In this document: positions 1-8,018 of the stretch, in pieces | Layout: each line of letters starts with the position of its first letter | Numbering within the stretch: the stretch's first letter is position 1 | Origin: an uncultured Spirochaetota bacterium | GTDB lineage: Bacteria; Spirochaetota; Spirochaetia; Treponematales; UBA12059 | NCBI GenBank assembly: GCA_937873275.1 | Contig: CALMRC010000130.1 | Location: 1 to 44,140, forward strand | DNA: 44,140 bases | Direction of reading: 5' to 3' | Notes under the pieces: generated by a model | Database searches by the model: none | Told to the model about the DNA's origin: nothing | The model's input: the letters and a program-made list of their open reading frames with translations, nothing else | Position numbers and translations under genes: made by a program

Positions 1-482
1 TGCTTCCGGTGGAAGTCCGCATCATGCCCACCTACAAGGTCATCTCGGACCTGGGCCTCATGAACACCTACGCCGGTCTCATCCTTCCGATGATCGTGTC
101 CGCCACCGCGGTGTTCCTGTTCCGGCAGTTCTTCCTCTCGGTCCCCCGGGAGATCGCGGAGGCCTCCCAGATCGACGGGGCCCACGCCATGCAGTTCTTC
201 CGCCGCATCCTGGTGCCCATGACCCGGACCCCCATCGCGGCCATGTTCGTCATCCAGTTCATCTACGGCTGGAACCAGTACCTCTGGCCCCTCCTGATCA
301 CGACCAAGCAGGAGTACTACACCCTCCTCATCGGCATCAACCGGATGATCCAGGGCGCGGACGTCCTCATCGAGTGGCAGATCGTCATGGCCACCACCAT
401 GCTGGCCCTGATCCCGCCGGCCCTGGTCGTGGTGGTCATGCAGAAGCAGTTCATCGCGGGGATGACGGATACCGAGAAGTAG
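1..482 (+). CDS. ugpE: sn-glycerol-3-phosphate ABC transporter permease, 3' part
   Basis: Inner-membrane permease of a binding-protein-dependent sugar-phosphate importer; it passes substrate from the periplasmic binding protein through the membrane, powered by a UgpC-type ATPase. The visible 159 residues run from a LPVEVRI segment typical of UgpE into the C-terminal half, so the gene starts before the window; the GTG at 9 is internal. A canonical EAA loop (EIAEASQIDGAHAMQFF) lies between two membrane segments, followed by the IYGWNQYLWPLL segment that closely matches enterobacterial UgpE and a last helix ending near MQKQFIAGM. The upstream ugp genes are outside the window. UgpE rather than another MalG-type permease is favoured by the near-identical FIYGWNQYLWPLL block; a related glycerophosphodiester or sugar substrate cannot be excluded. 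Confidence 0.93.
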   Translation, partial: LPVEVRIMPTYKVISDLGLMNTYAGLILPMIVSATAVFLFRQFFLSVPREIAEASQIDGAHAMQFFRRILVPMTRTPIAAMFVIQFIYGWNQYLWPLLITTKQEYYTLLIGINRMIQGADVLIEWQIVMATTMLALIPPALVVVVMQKQFIAGMTDTEK

Positions 483-912
483 GGGGAGCACCCGCGAGGG
501 TACGCGGGAAGCGCCAATATCCCCGATCGACGCGGGGCCTGCTGCGGGAACCCACGGCTCGCTACGTCCTCGGCTTCGCCTGCGGAACCGCGAGCCGTGG
601 GTTCCCTCCGCACCCGCGCGTTGCTGGGGGTGAAGCGGCGCTTCCCGCCTATAACCGCGGGTGCGCCCGACTCCAGCGCAATAGAAAGGATAGGCTGCGG
701 TCACGGTTTTATGTCGCGCCGGAGTCGGGGTTCTCAGGCGCGGCTCCCCCTGAGGCCGAGCCTCCTCGACGCTTGCGCGTCTGCGGGGTCTCGGCCTACC
801 CCCTTGTAGGTTATAGCCACAAGACTCGACAAAGCCGCAGGGCTTCGTTGCAAGCCAGAAGGCGATCCACGGAGCTTCCGTATTCCCCTCTAACGAGAAC
901 CGGGATTTCGGG
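483..912. repeat. Palindrome-rich intergenic block without a convincing gene
   Basis: Besides the 546-606 hairpin, this stretch holds nested inverted repeats: CTATAACC (649-656) pairs with GGTTATAG (809-816), CCCGACTCC (666-674) with GGAGTCGGG (721-729), AGGCCGAG (753-760) with CTCGGCCT (790-797), and inside the last one GACGC (768-772) with GCGTC (777-781). Open frames through it have arginine-rich, low-information translations and no usable ribosome site. It looks like a mosaic of mobile palindromic repeats. Confidence 0.6.
546..606. repeat. 17-bp perfect inverted repeat (long hairpin)
   Basis: Arms GGGAACCCACGGCTCGC (546-562) and its exact complement (590-606) enclose a 27-nt loop. It lies 60 bp after ugpE. 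There is no T-run after it, so it is more a palindromic intergenic repeat than an intrinsic terminator, although it could end or protect the ugp transcript. Confidence 0.8.
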
Positions 913-918
913 TATACT
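913..918 (+). promoter_or_regulatory. Putative -10 box of the mntA-hepT operon
   Basis: TATACT lies 34 bp before the chosen mntA start. No good -35 is seen at 16-18 bp spacing. The preceding sequence is locally less GC-rich than its surroundings. Confidence 0.4.
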
Positions 919-951
919 ATAAGCAAGGATGGGATGAGGAGGAGTCCGGGC

Positions 952-1251
952 ATGAAAGCTGTAAGCCGGGATACGGTGTTAGCCAGCCTCCACCGGCACA
1001 AGGCCGGTTTCGAACGGGAATACGGTGTCACGCGGATCGGGATATTCGGATCCATCGCCCGGGATGAGGCCGTGGATTCCAGCGATGTCGATATCGTCGT
1101 GGAACTGCGGGAACCCGACTTATTTTTTCTCGTCCACATCAAAGAAACACTGAGCCGGGAGCTGGACCGGCCCGTCGACATCGTCAACCTGCGGGAGTCC
1201 ATGAACGAGTACCTCAAGGAGCGAATCCGGAGCGAGGCCGTTTATGCCTGA
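952..1251 (+). CDS. mntA: MntA-type nucleotidyltransferase antitoxin
   Basis: Minimal nucleotidyltransferase of the MNT/HEPN toxin-antitoxin class; in characterised systems MntA blocks its partner HepT by transferring AMP groups to a tyrosine near the HEPN active site. The 99-residue product shows the diagnostic G-S-x10-D-x-D motif (GSIARDEAVDSSDVDIVVEL), followed by the usual helix and PVDIVNL strand. I chose ATG 952 over ATG 934 because AGGAGG (937-942) is 9 bp upstream of it; the 934 start would place that ribosome site inside the gene. It overlaps the next gene by 8 bp, implying translational coupling. Family assignment is firm; AMPylation by this copy is inferred. Confidence 0.9.
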   Translation: MKAVSRDTVLASLHRHKAGFEREYGVTRIGIFGSIARDEAVDSSDVDIVVELREPDLFFLVHIKETLSRELDRPVDIVNLRESMNEYLKERIRSEAVYA

Positions 1252-1576
1252 ACCCGAACTGATCAGGAACATCCTGAAGCAGAACCTCGAAGCCATCGGC
1301 AGGATCGAACGCCGGTTCGCGGGCATCGCCTGTGCGAATGATTTTGTCTCGAGCGATGAAGGGTTAGATAGGCTTGACGCCATCTGCATGATGCTGATCG
1401 CGCTCGGCGAAAGCTGCAAGCACCTCGACAAGATCACGGATGGCGGCCTCTTGTCACGATATCCTTCCGTTGACTGGAAAGGGGTCAAGGGGATGCGAGA
1501 CGTTCTCAGCCATCAGTACTTCGACCTCGACGCGGAAGCCGTCTTTACGGTCTGTAAAAACATATTCCCGAACTGA
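1244..1576 (+). CDS. hepT: HepT-type HEPN ribonuclease toxin, C-terminus apparently frameshifted
   Basis: HEPN-domain toxin of the MntA/HepT pair, expected to act as an RNase when not neutralised. The 110-residue reading frame contains the catalytic and target motif R-x4-H-x-Y (RDVLSHQY, residues about 88-95). The last residues CKNIFPN are atypical: one frame over, directly after the AAAAAC run at about 1556-1561, the sequence reads IPELKRVFEAMLAVIRR up to TGA 1615-1617, which is the usual HepT C-terminal helix. A single-base loss near 1561-1563 would explain it, the intact protein being about 125 residues. The catalytic motif precedes the shift, so activity may be altered rather than lost. 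A sequencing error is possible. Confidence 0.85.
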   Translation: MPEPELIRNILKQNLEAIGRIERRFAGIACANDFVSSDEGLDRLDAICMMLIALGESCKHLDKITDGGLLSRYPSVDWKGVKGMRDVLSHQYFDLDAEAVFTVCKNIFPN

Positions 1577-1743
1577 AACGAGTCTTCGAAGCGATGCTCG
1601 CCGTTATACGGAGATGAATACCTTGAATCATGAAGAGCGAAATCAGCATCAATTCGGGCGGCACATGTAAAATCGATCCGGATTCGCGGAGATGGTGACG
1701 ACCCGGGGCATACGGATATTCCCCTGAGGCCTCGTGCGCGCTC

Positions 1744-3387
1744 CTACTCTTCGGACATGTAGGGGTAGCGCCAGTCGACGGGCGGATCGAAGTTCTCCTT
1801 GACCGACCCGGCGCTCGTCCAGCGGATCAGGTTGAGGATGGATCCGGCCTTGTCGTTGGTGCCCGAGGCCCGCATGCCGCCGAAGGGCTGGCTGCCGACG
1901 ATCGCGCCGGTGGGTTTGTCGTTGACGTAGAGGTTTCCCGCGGCGTTCTTCAGGCCCTCGAGGCCGGCCAGGATGGCCCGCCGGTCCCGGGCGAAGACGG
2001 CGCCGGTCAGGGCGTAGGGCGAGGTGCCGTCCACGAGGCGGTAGGCCGCCTCCATGTCCCGGTCGTCGTAGACGTAGGCGGAAAGGACCGGCCCGAAGAG
2101 CTCCTCCCTCAGGGTCTCGTAGTCCGGGGACTCGGCCAGGAGGAGGGTGGGCTCGATGAACCAGCCCTCCTCGGCCCTCCCGTGCCCCCCCGCCAGGAGC
2201 TCGAGCTCGCAGCGCGCCTGGCCCCTCGAGCAGGCGCGCTCGAGGTAGGGCAGGATGTTCCGGTAGGAGGCCTCGTCGATGACGGCGCACATAAAGGCGC
2301 GGAAGTCCGTCGGGGGGCCCACGGGGATCGAGCGCACGGCCTCGGCCAGGCGGTCGAGGAAAACCCTCCCCAGGGAGGCGGGCACGTAGAGCCGCGAGGC
2401 CGCGGAGCACTTCTGGCCCTGGTACTCGTACGCGCCCCGGACCAGGGCCGCAACGGCGGCGTCCGGATCGGCCGAGGGATCGAGGAAGACGAAATCCTTG
2501 CCCCCCGTCTCCCCCACCAGGCGGGGATAGGAGCGGTAGGAACCCAGGTTGGCGGCCGCTTGTTTCCAGAGCCCGTTGAAGACAGCCGTCGAGCCGGTGA
2601 AGTGGAGGCCGGCGAAGGAAGGATGGGCAAGGGCCACCGCCGATACGGCGGCGCCGCTCCCGGGAAGGAAGTTGATGACCCCGGGCGGGAGGCCGGCCTC
2701 CTCGTAGATCCGCGCCAGGATCCAGTTCGAGAGGACGGAGGTGGAAGCCGGCTTCCAGACCACGACGTTGCCCATCATGGCGGGGGCGGTCGCGAGGTTC
2801 GCGGCGATCGAGGTGAAGTTGAAGGGCGAGACGGCGTAGACGAACCCTTCCAGGGGGCGGTAGCGGACGCGGTTCCACTCCGAATCCGAGCTCCGCGGCT
2901 GGATGGAGTAGAGCTCCTCCATGAAGCGGGGATTGATCCGGAGGAAATCCGCGGTCTCGCAGACCGCGTCGATCTCGGCCTGGTGGACGGTCTTGGACTG
3001 GCCCAGCATGGTCGCGGCCAGGAGGCGGTAGCGGTACTTGCCGGCGACCAGGGCCGCGGCGCGGCGGAAGACGGCCGCCCGCTCCTCCCAGGGCAGGGCC
3101 TCCCAGGCGGGCTTGGCCGCAAGGGCCGCGTCGATGGCCAGGGCCGCCTCCGTCCCGCCGGCCAGGTGGAAGCGCCCGAGCGGGCGGCCGTGGTCGTGGG
3201 GCTGCGCGAGGGGGGCCGTGCGCCCCGTGCGCAGCTCCCGGCCGCCGATGATCAGGGGTATGTCGAAGCTCTCGGAAAGCAGGGACTCGAGCTCCGCCTT
3301 GAGGGCCGCCCGCTCGGGCGTGCCGGGGGCGTAGGAACGGACGGGTTCATTGCCCGCGGGCGGGGCGCTCAGGATGGCGTCGTTCAT
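1744..3387 (-). CDS. pruA: L-glutamate gamma-semialdehyde (1-pyrroline-5-carboxylate) dehydrogenase
   Basis: Cytoplasmic aldehyde dehydrogenase superfamily enzyme that oxidises glutamate semialdehyde, formed from pyrroline-5-carboxylate, to glutamate with NAD+; the second step of proline catabolism. The 547-residue length fits the stand-alone P5C dehydrogenase type. The cofactor-fold segment YAVSPFNFTSIAANL, general base Glu293 in VGETGGKD and nucleophile Cys327 in YQGQKCSAAS are all present, and the C-terminal IVGSQPFGGMRASGTNDKAG block is characteristic of this family. GGAGG lies 7 bp upstream of ATG, inside a 12-bp palindrome. No proline dehydrogenase is adjacent, so it may use P5C from arginine or ornithine, or a prodh elsewhere. 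It is transcribed alone, divergent from the kinase operon. Confidence 0.95.
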   Translation of the reverse strand: MNDAILSAPPAGNEPVRSYAPGTPERAALKAELESLLSESFDIPLIIGGRELRTGRTAPLAQPHDHGRPLGRFHLAGGTEAALAIDAALAAKPAWEALPWEERAAVFRRAAALVAGKYRYRLLAATMLGQSKTVHQAEIDAVCETADFLRINPRFMEELYSIQPRSSDSEWNRVRYRPLEGFVYAVSPFNFTSIAANLATAPAMMGNVVVWKPASTSVLSNWILARIYEEAGLPPGVINFLPGSGAAVSAVALAHPSFAGLHFTGSTAVFNGLWKQAAANLGSYRSYPRLVGETGGKDFVFLDPSADPDAAVAALVRGAYEYQGQKCSAASRLYVPASLGRVFLDRLAEAVRSIPVGPPTDFRAFMCAVIDEASYRNILPYLERACSRGQARCELELLAGGHGRAEEGWFIEPTLLLAESPDYETLREELFGPVLSAYVYDDRDMEAAYRLVDGTSPYALTGAVFARDRRAILAGLEGLKNAAGNLYVNDKPTGAIVGSQPFGGMRASGTNDKAGSILNLIRWTSAGSVKENFDPPVDWRYPYMSEE

Positions 3388-3399
3388 GGAGGTACCTCC
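3388..3399. repeat. 12-bp palindrome covering the pruA ribosome site
   Basis: GGAGGTACCTCC is a perfect palindrome abutting the pruA start codon; on the minus strand it contains the Shine-Dalgarno GGAGG and an exact anti-SD CCTCC between it and ATG. It could be a dimeric operator, or allow intermolecular or local masking of the ribosome site. Confidence 0.5.
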
Positions 3400-3474
3400 G
3401 AGAACAAATATACTCAGGGAAACGGCATCCGCGGCCGCACGGTCCCCTCCGCATCAAAAAGCGCATCCCCCACC

Positions 3475-3747
3475 CTCGGGAGTGTCTCGACGATACTCCG
3501 GAGTGTCTCGACGACCCTCGGGAGAGCCTCCGGGACCCTCGGGAGAGCCTCCGGGACCCTCGGGAGAGCCCCGGAGATCCTCGGGAGAGCCCCGGAGACC
3601 CTCGGGAGAGCCTCCGGGATCCTCGGGAGAGCCTCCGGGATCCTCGGGAGAGCCTCGGAGACTCTAAGGAATGTCCCGGAGACTCTCGGGAGAGCCTCCG
3701 AGATCCTCGGGAGAGCCTCGGAGACCCTCGGGAACGTCCCGGAGACG
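3475..3747. repeat. Thirteen tandem 21-bp repeats, intergenic
   Basis: Thirteen consecutive units, each exactly 21 bp, begin at 3475, 3496, 3517 and so on to 3727. The commonest unit is CTCGGGAGAGCCTCCGGGAC plus C. Units 3 and 4 are identical, as are 7 and 8; variation is concentrated in positions 9-21, and the CTCGGGAG head is conserved in ten of thirteen. The array lies between pruA and the promoter of the kinase operon. All six frames are open because 21 is a multiple of 3, giving heptad peptides such as LGRASGT, but no start and ribosome site supports translation. Twenty-one bp is two helical turns, so every unit presents the same DNA face. Confidence 0.9.
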
Positions 3748-3772
3748 CGCGGACCCCCCGAATCGGGGAAAT

Positions 3773-3801
3773 TTGACAGGCCCGGAGGGATATCCTATAG
3801 T
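3773..3801 (+). promoter_or_regulatory. Sigma70-type promoter of the kinase operon
   Basis: Perfect -35 TTGACA (3773-3778), 17-bp spacer and -10 TATAGT (3796-3801). It sits just after the 21-bp repeat array and gives a leader of about 50 nt before the GTG start at 3860. Confidence 0.8.
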
Positions 3802-3859
3802 TTCTCTAAAATATCCCCTTCAGTTGAATTCCCTTGCTCGAAGTGTAAGGAGCGTCTCG

Positions 3860-5500
3860 GTGGTACGACGCAGCCAGGGTCCGGGCACGAGCCGCTTGCT
3901 CCTCAACGCGCTCTTGGGAACAGCGTTCCTGGCGGCCGCGGGGGTCCTGGCTTTCGTGATCAGCTTCACGATGCGCCGGCAGGCGGCCGAGGAGGCCCAG
4001 GCCAAGGCCCAAATCCTCCTGGATAAGGCGCTGGCCGTGCATGCCTATTATTCCAAGGAATTGAAGCCCCGGCTCTTCGAGCTGACCGACCCGTTCCGCC
4101 CCGAAGGGTATTTCGATCCGAGCTGGATGTCCTCCTCCTATGCGGTACGGCGCCTGGACGAGTACTTCCACGGCTTCAATCCCATCGATTATTACTACAA
4201 GGACGCCGTGGTCAACGCCCGAAACCCGGGGAACGAGGCGGACGAGCCGGAGCGGGCCTTCCTGAGGGAGCTGAACGGCGATCCCGAGCTCGAATCCCGT
4301 TCGACGGTGCGGAAGGTGGGCGGGGAATCCTACTTCGTCTTCCTGCGCCGGGGAGAGATTCTGGAGGAGTCGTGCCTCCGCTGTCACGGAGACCCCTCGG
4401 ATGCGCCGGCGGACCTCCTGCGGGTTTACGGGACGAAGCGCGGTTTCCGCCGAGGCCCCGAGCTCGGTACGACGGTTTCGGTCGTCTCCATACGGATCCC
4501 CGTCACCCAGGCGTACCGCACGGCGGACCGCTTCGCGGCTTTGGTATCCGGGGTGATGCTGGCCGTCCTCGCCTCCCTGCTCGTCCTCCAGCACGAGCTT
4601 TCGGACCGGCTGTTCTTCCGGCCCCTGGCGTCGATCCGGGCGAAGGCCCTCGAGATCTCCGCGGACGATCACCACCTGGGGGAGACGATCCCCGTGCCTC
4701 GAAGCCGGGAGCTGGGCGGGATGGCGACGGCCTTCAACGCGATGTCCGCCGTCCTGCGCCGGGACCGGGACCTCATGGAGGAGCGGATCCGGACGCGCAC
4801 GTCCGAGCTCTCCGACGCCAACGGACGGCTTGAGACGGAACTGTCGGAGCGCCGGCGCGCGGAATCGGCCCTGCGGGAGGCTCTCGGGGCGAACGAGCAC
4901 CTGATGCGCGAGCTTCAACATCGGGCCAAGAACAGCTTCAACATGATCTCGGCCATGATCGACCTGGCCGCGGCGTCCTCGCCCGGCCGGGAGGCCCGGG
5001 AGGCCCTCTCCACACTCGACTCCCGGGTGCGCTCCGTCGCGGAGCTCTACTCCCTGCTGTATTCCTCCGGCAGCCCCGCCTCGATCCGGGTTGACGAGTA
5101 CTGCGTCCGCGTCGCGTCCTCCGTCGTCGCCCTGGCCGGGAACGTCACCCTGGAGACGGACCTGGATCCGGTCGTCCTTTCGGCCAAGGAGGCTGCCCCG
5201 ATCGGGTTGGTCGTCAACGAGCTGGTGACGAACGCCGTCAAGCACGCCTTCCCGGGGAACCGCCGCGGCACCATCCTCCTTTCCCTCCGCGACGCGGACG
5301 GCGGGGTCCGCCTCGAGGTCCGGGACGACGGGATCGGACTGCCCGAGGACTCCGGCAAGGCGCCGGAGGGCGGCGCCATGGGGCTCGGCCTGGTGCGGGG
5401 TCTTGCCGGCCAGCTCGGCGGAACCCTCACGATCGGCGCAGGATCGAAAGGAGCCCGATTCACCCTGGACGTTCCCGTCCGCCGGGAGGCTTCCCCGTGA
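3860..5500 (+). CDS. Membrane histidine kinase with haem-binding DUF3365-like sensor, HAMP and HisKA_2
   Basis: Sensor kinase of 546 residues. An N-terminal helix (13-37) and a second helix (about 225-245) flank a periplasmic domain resembling the Tll0287-like/DUF3365 family. It carries a single c-type haem motif, CLRCH at 172-176, so haem-based redox or gas sensing is the likely input. A HAMP linker (about 251-303) and coiled coil lead to a HisKA_2 box, ELQHRAKN, with phosphoacceptor His354. The ATPase domain has NELVTNAVKHAFP (N box), DDGIGLP (G1) and GLGLVRGL. GTG 3860 is chosen because TAAGGAG lies 7 bp before it; upstream codons run back into tandem repeats. It overlaps the next kinase by 4 bp. 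Haem attachment is inferred from the motif. Confidence 0.9.
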   Translation: MVRRSQGPGTSRLLLNALLGTAFLAAAGVLAFVISFTMRRQAAEEAQAKAQILLDKALAVHAYYSKELKPRLFELTDPFRPEGYFDPSWMSSSYAVRRLDEYFHGFNPIDYYYKDAVVNARNPGNEADEPERAFLRELNGDPELESRSTVRKVGGESYFVFLRRGEILEESCLRCHGDPSDAPADLLRVYGTKRGFRRGPELGTTVSVVSIRIPVTQAYRTADRFAALVSGVMLAVLASLLVLQHELSDRLFFRPLASIRAKALEISADDHHLGETIPVPRSRELGGMATAFNAMSAVLRRDRDLMEERIRTRTSELSDANGRLETELSERRRAESALREALGANEHLMRELQHRAKNSFNMISAMIDLAAASSPGREAREALSTLDSRVRSVAELYSLLYSSGSPASIRVDEYCVRVASSVVALAGNVTLETDLDPVVLSAKEAAPIGLVVNELVTNAVKHAFPGNRRGTILLSLRDADGGVRLEVRDDGIGLPEDSGKAPEGGAMGLGLVRGLAGQLGGTLTIGAGSKGARFTLDVPVRREASP

Positions 5501-7620
5501 GGCGCCCGTTCCTCGCGGCCGCGCTCCTGGCCGCGGCGCTGGCCATCGCCCGGGCCGCCGAGCCGGTCCGGGTCTCTCTCCAGCTTCGCTGGGACCACCA
5601 GTTCCAGTTCGCGGGGTATTACGCGGCGGACTGGATGGGCTATTACGAGGAGGAGGGGCTTTCCGTCGAAATCCGACCTTCGATCCGGAACGGCGAGATC
5701 CTTCAGGCGGTCCGGGAGGTGTCCGAGGGACGGGCCGATTTCGGCATCGGGGCGGCGGACGTCCTGGTGGGCATCGACCGGGGCGATCCCCTCGTGATCG
5801 TCTCCTCCTTCTTCCAGAAGAGCGGCGCCGCCTACTTCGCCCTGGAAAGCACCCCCCTGGAGTCCCTCGCCGATCTCGCACGACTCACCCTGGCCCGCCT
5901 TCCGAACGACCTCATCGACATCGAGTTCCAGGCAGCCTTCCGGGAGGAGGGAATCCGCATCGAGGGCCTCGCGTCCATCCCCCTCGAGGCCGGATTCGAG
6001 GACATGACCTCGGGACGGGCCGGGGCATTGCCCGGCTACGTGATCACGTTTCCCTTCGCCCTGGAACAAGCCGGTATCCGGTACCGGTACCTCACTCCGG
6101 CCCAGTTCGGGATCAACTTCTACGGCGACTCGGTCTTCACGACCTCCGCCTTCCTAGGCAAGCGGAGGGCGACGGTCGACGCCTTCGTTCGAGCCTCGAT
6201 CAAGGGCTGGGTCTACGCCCTGGAGCACCCCCGGGAGATCGCCGAGATAATCGCCCGGGACTTGCCGAACACGTCCTTCCGCGGAGATGTCGCGTCCTAC
6301 AACCGGTTCCAGGCCCGGGAGGTTCCCAAGCTCATGGAGTACCCGGTGGTGGAGCCGGGCCACGTCAATCCCGGACGCTGGCAGGCCATGTACGACCACC
6401 TCCTGCGCCTGGGGATCGTGGACCACCCCCGGAAGGCGGAATCCTTCGTGTACGTAGCCCAGACCTACAAGGCGGAGAGGCTACAACGGCTCACCCTCGC
6501 CGCCGCGGTCGCCGCGGTCGCCGCCCTGCTCTTGGGCGTCGCCTCCCTTCTTTGGGTTTTCGTCCTGCACCGGACGGTGGCCTTGAGGACGGCCGAGATC
6601 CGCCGGGCCAAGGAAAAGCTGGAGAAGGCCCAGCACTACTCCCGCATCGGGAGCTGGACCTGGGACATCAAGGCGGACCGCCTCGAATGGTCCGACGAGA
6701 TGTACAACATCTTCGGCATCGACCGATCCGGTTTCACCGGATCCCTGCCGGACGTCATCGCCCGGGCCATCCATCCGGACGACCGGGAAAAGGTCGAGGC
6801 CTCCAACGAATCGGTCGCGCGGAAGGGCGCCCCCATCCCGGTCGAGTACCGGATCATAAAGCCGGACGGCCGGATCCGCACGGTCTGGGCCGAGGCGGGG
6901 GAGCTGGTCCGGGACGAGCGGGGCCGGCCGGCGAGCCTTTCAGGCTTCGTGCAGGACATCACGGAGCGAAAGGCCGTCGAACAGGACTTGCAGAGAAGCC
7001 TGGCCGAGAAGGACGCTCTCCTGGCCGAGGTGCACCACCGGGTGAAGAACAACCTGAACGTCATCTCGAGCCTCCTCGACCTGCAGGCCCTTCGGCTCCG
7101 GACCCCCGACGAGGCCCTGGAGGCCTTCAAGGCCAGCCGGGACCGGATCAAGACCATGGCGGCCGTGCACGACGCGATCTACGCCTCCAAGGACTTCGCG
7201 TGCGTCGACCTGGCCGGCTACATCGAGTCTCTGGGTCTCCGGCTCCTGGGCTCCTTCGGGGCGGGGGATCGGGTGACCCTGGCGACCCGGGCCGACGAGA
7301 TCCTGCTGAGCGTCAACGAGTCCGTACCGCTTGCCCTGATCCTGCACGAGCTCATCACCAACGCCCTTCGGCACGCGTTCCCGGGCGAACGGCGGGGCCG
7401 GATCGACATCCGCGTGTCCCTGCTCCCGAATGCCCGCCGGGAGCTCACCGTGGCCGACGACGGGGTCGGCATCGCGGAGGAGCACCGGAACCCGCCCCGG
7501 GCCTCCCTGGGACTGACCATCGTCGACCTGCTCGTGAAACAGTTGGACGGAAGCCTCGAGATCGCCCGGGAGGAGGGCACCCGGGTCACCGTCCAGTTCC
7601 CGGGGAAGGGATGTCCGTGA
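5497..7620 (+). CDS. Hybrid sensor kinase: NMT1/THI5-like binding domain, PAS, HisKA_2, ATPase
   Basis: A 707-residue sensor whose signal peptide (about 1-21) is followed by a complete periplasmic-binding-protein-like NMT1/THI5 domain (RVSLQLRWDHQFQFAGYYAA to about residue 310). This fold normally binds thiamine-pyrimidine precursors or sulfonates in ABC systems. A membrane helix (about 331-354), a PAS domain (about 380-495, starting RIGSWTWD and ending DITERKAVE), the HisKA_2 box EVHHRVKNN with His514, and an ATPase domain with HELITNALRHAFP and DDGVGI complete it. It starts with GTG overlapping the stop of the preceding kinase and ends overlapping the receiver, so two kinases may feed one receiver. 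The ligand is unknown; a pyrimidine, amine or sulfonate is a guess from the family. Confidence 0.9.
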   Translation: MRRPFLAAALLAAALAIARAAEPVRVSLQLRWDHQFQFAGYYAADWMGYYEEEGLSVEIRPSIRNGEILQAVREVSEGRADFGIGAADVLVGIDRGDPLVIVSSFFQKSGAAYFALESTPLESLADLARLTLARLPNDLIDIEFQAAFREEGIRIEGLASIPLEAGFEDMTSGRAGALPGYVITFPFALEQAGIRYRYLTPAQFGINFYGDSVFTTSAFLGKRRATVDAFVRASIKGWVYALEHPREIAEIIARDLPNTSFRGDVASYNRFQAREVPKLMEYPVVEPGHVNPGRWQAMYDHLLRLGIVDHPRKAESFVYVAQTYKAERLQRLTLAAAVAAVAALLLGVASLLWVFVLHRTVALRTAEIRRAKEKLEKAQHYSRIGSWTWDIKADRLEWSDEMYNIFGIDRSGFTGSLPDVIARAIHPDDREKVEASNESVARKGAPIPVEYRIIKPDGRIRTVWAEAGELVRDERGRPASLSGFVQDITERKAVEQDLQRSLAEKDALLAEVHHRVKNNLNVISSLLDLQALRLRTPDEALEAFKASRDRIKTMAAVHDAIYASKDFACVDLAGYIESLGLRLLGSFGAGDRVTLATRADEILLSVNESVPLALILHELITNALRHAFPGERRGRIDIRVSLLPNARRELTVADDGVGIAEEHRNPPRASLGLTIVDLLVKQLDGSLEIAREEGTRVTVQFPGKGCP

Positions 7621-8012
7621 GCCCTCTGCGGATCCTCGTCGTGGAGGACGAGTTCATCATCGGCTATGCCCTCAAGGACCGGCTCGAGCTGTACGGTCAT
7701 CGCGTGTTGGACGTCGTGGCGAGCGCCGACGATGCGGTGGAGGCGGTCCGGACCGGGGCGCCGGACCTCGTCCTCCTGGACATCCTGCTGGACGGTCCCC
7801 GGACCGGGATCGACGCGGCCCTCGACATCCGGTCCTTCTCCGACGTGCCGATCGCCTACCTCAGCGGCAACATCCACCTGGTGAACGAGGCCGAGACCCG
7901 ATCGACGAGGCCCCTGGGGATCTATTCGAAGCCCCCCTCCGACGAGGAGCTGGTCGACCTGTGCGAGGCGGCGCAGGCCGCGCGGTCCGGATCCCTTTCG
8001 GCCGGGCCGTAG
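7611..8012 (+). CDS. Single-domain response regulator (receiver)
   Basis: Stand-alone receiver of 133 residues that should accept phosphate from the two upstream kinases. Visible signature residues are the acidic cluster VEDE (11-14), phosphoacceptor Asp57 in DLVLLDILLDG, and Lys107 in GIYSKPPS. There is no output domain, as is usual with HisKA_2 kinases in this group; it may act by protein contact or pass phosphate on. ATG 7611 follows GGGGAAGGG directly and overlaps the end of the kinase by 10 bp, so it is translationally coupled. It converges with the kinase gene at 8019 with only 6 bp between. Confidence 0.9.
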   Translation: MSVSPLRILVVEDEFIIGYALKDRLELYGHRVLDVVASADDAVEAVRTGAPDLVLLDILLDGPRTGIDAALDIRSFSDVPIAYLSGNIHLVNEAETRSTRPLGIYSKPPSDEELVDLCEAAQAARSGSLSAGP

Positions 8013-8018
8013 CGGCCG

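Noticed and set aside
3475-3747. CRISPR array
   Set aside because: The 21-bp units are contiguous with no spacers and no cas genes are present.
3475-3747. Leucine-zipper protein encoded by the 21-bp repeats (LGRASGT heptads)
   Set aside because: No ribosome site or start, glycine and proline content unsuitable for a coiled coil, and all six frames are equally open.
2182-4026. 614-residue open frame on the plus strand across pruA and the 21-bp repeats
   Set aside because: It is antisense to a clear pruA gene and open only because of high G+C and a repeat length divisible by three; composition is Gly/Arg-rich with no domain.
3806-5881. 691-residue open frame antisense to the first kinase
   Set aside because: Shadow of the haem-motif kinase; Arg/Gly-rich, no start signal and no family resemblance.
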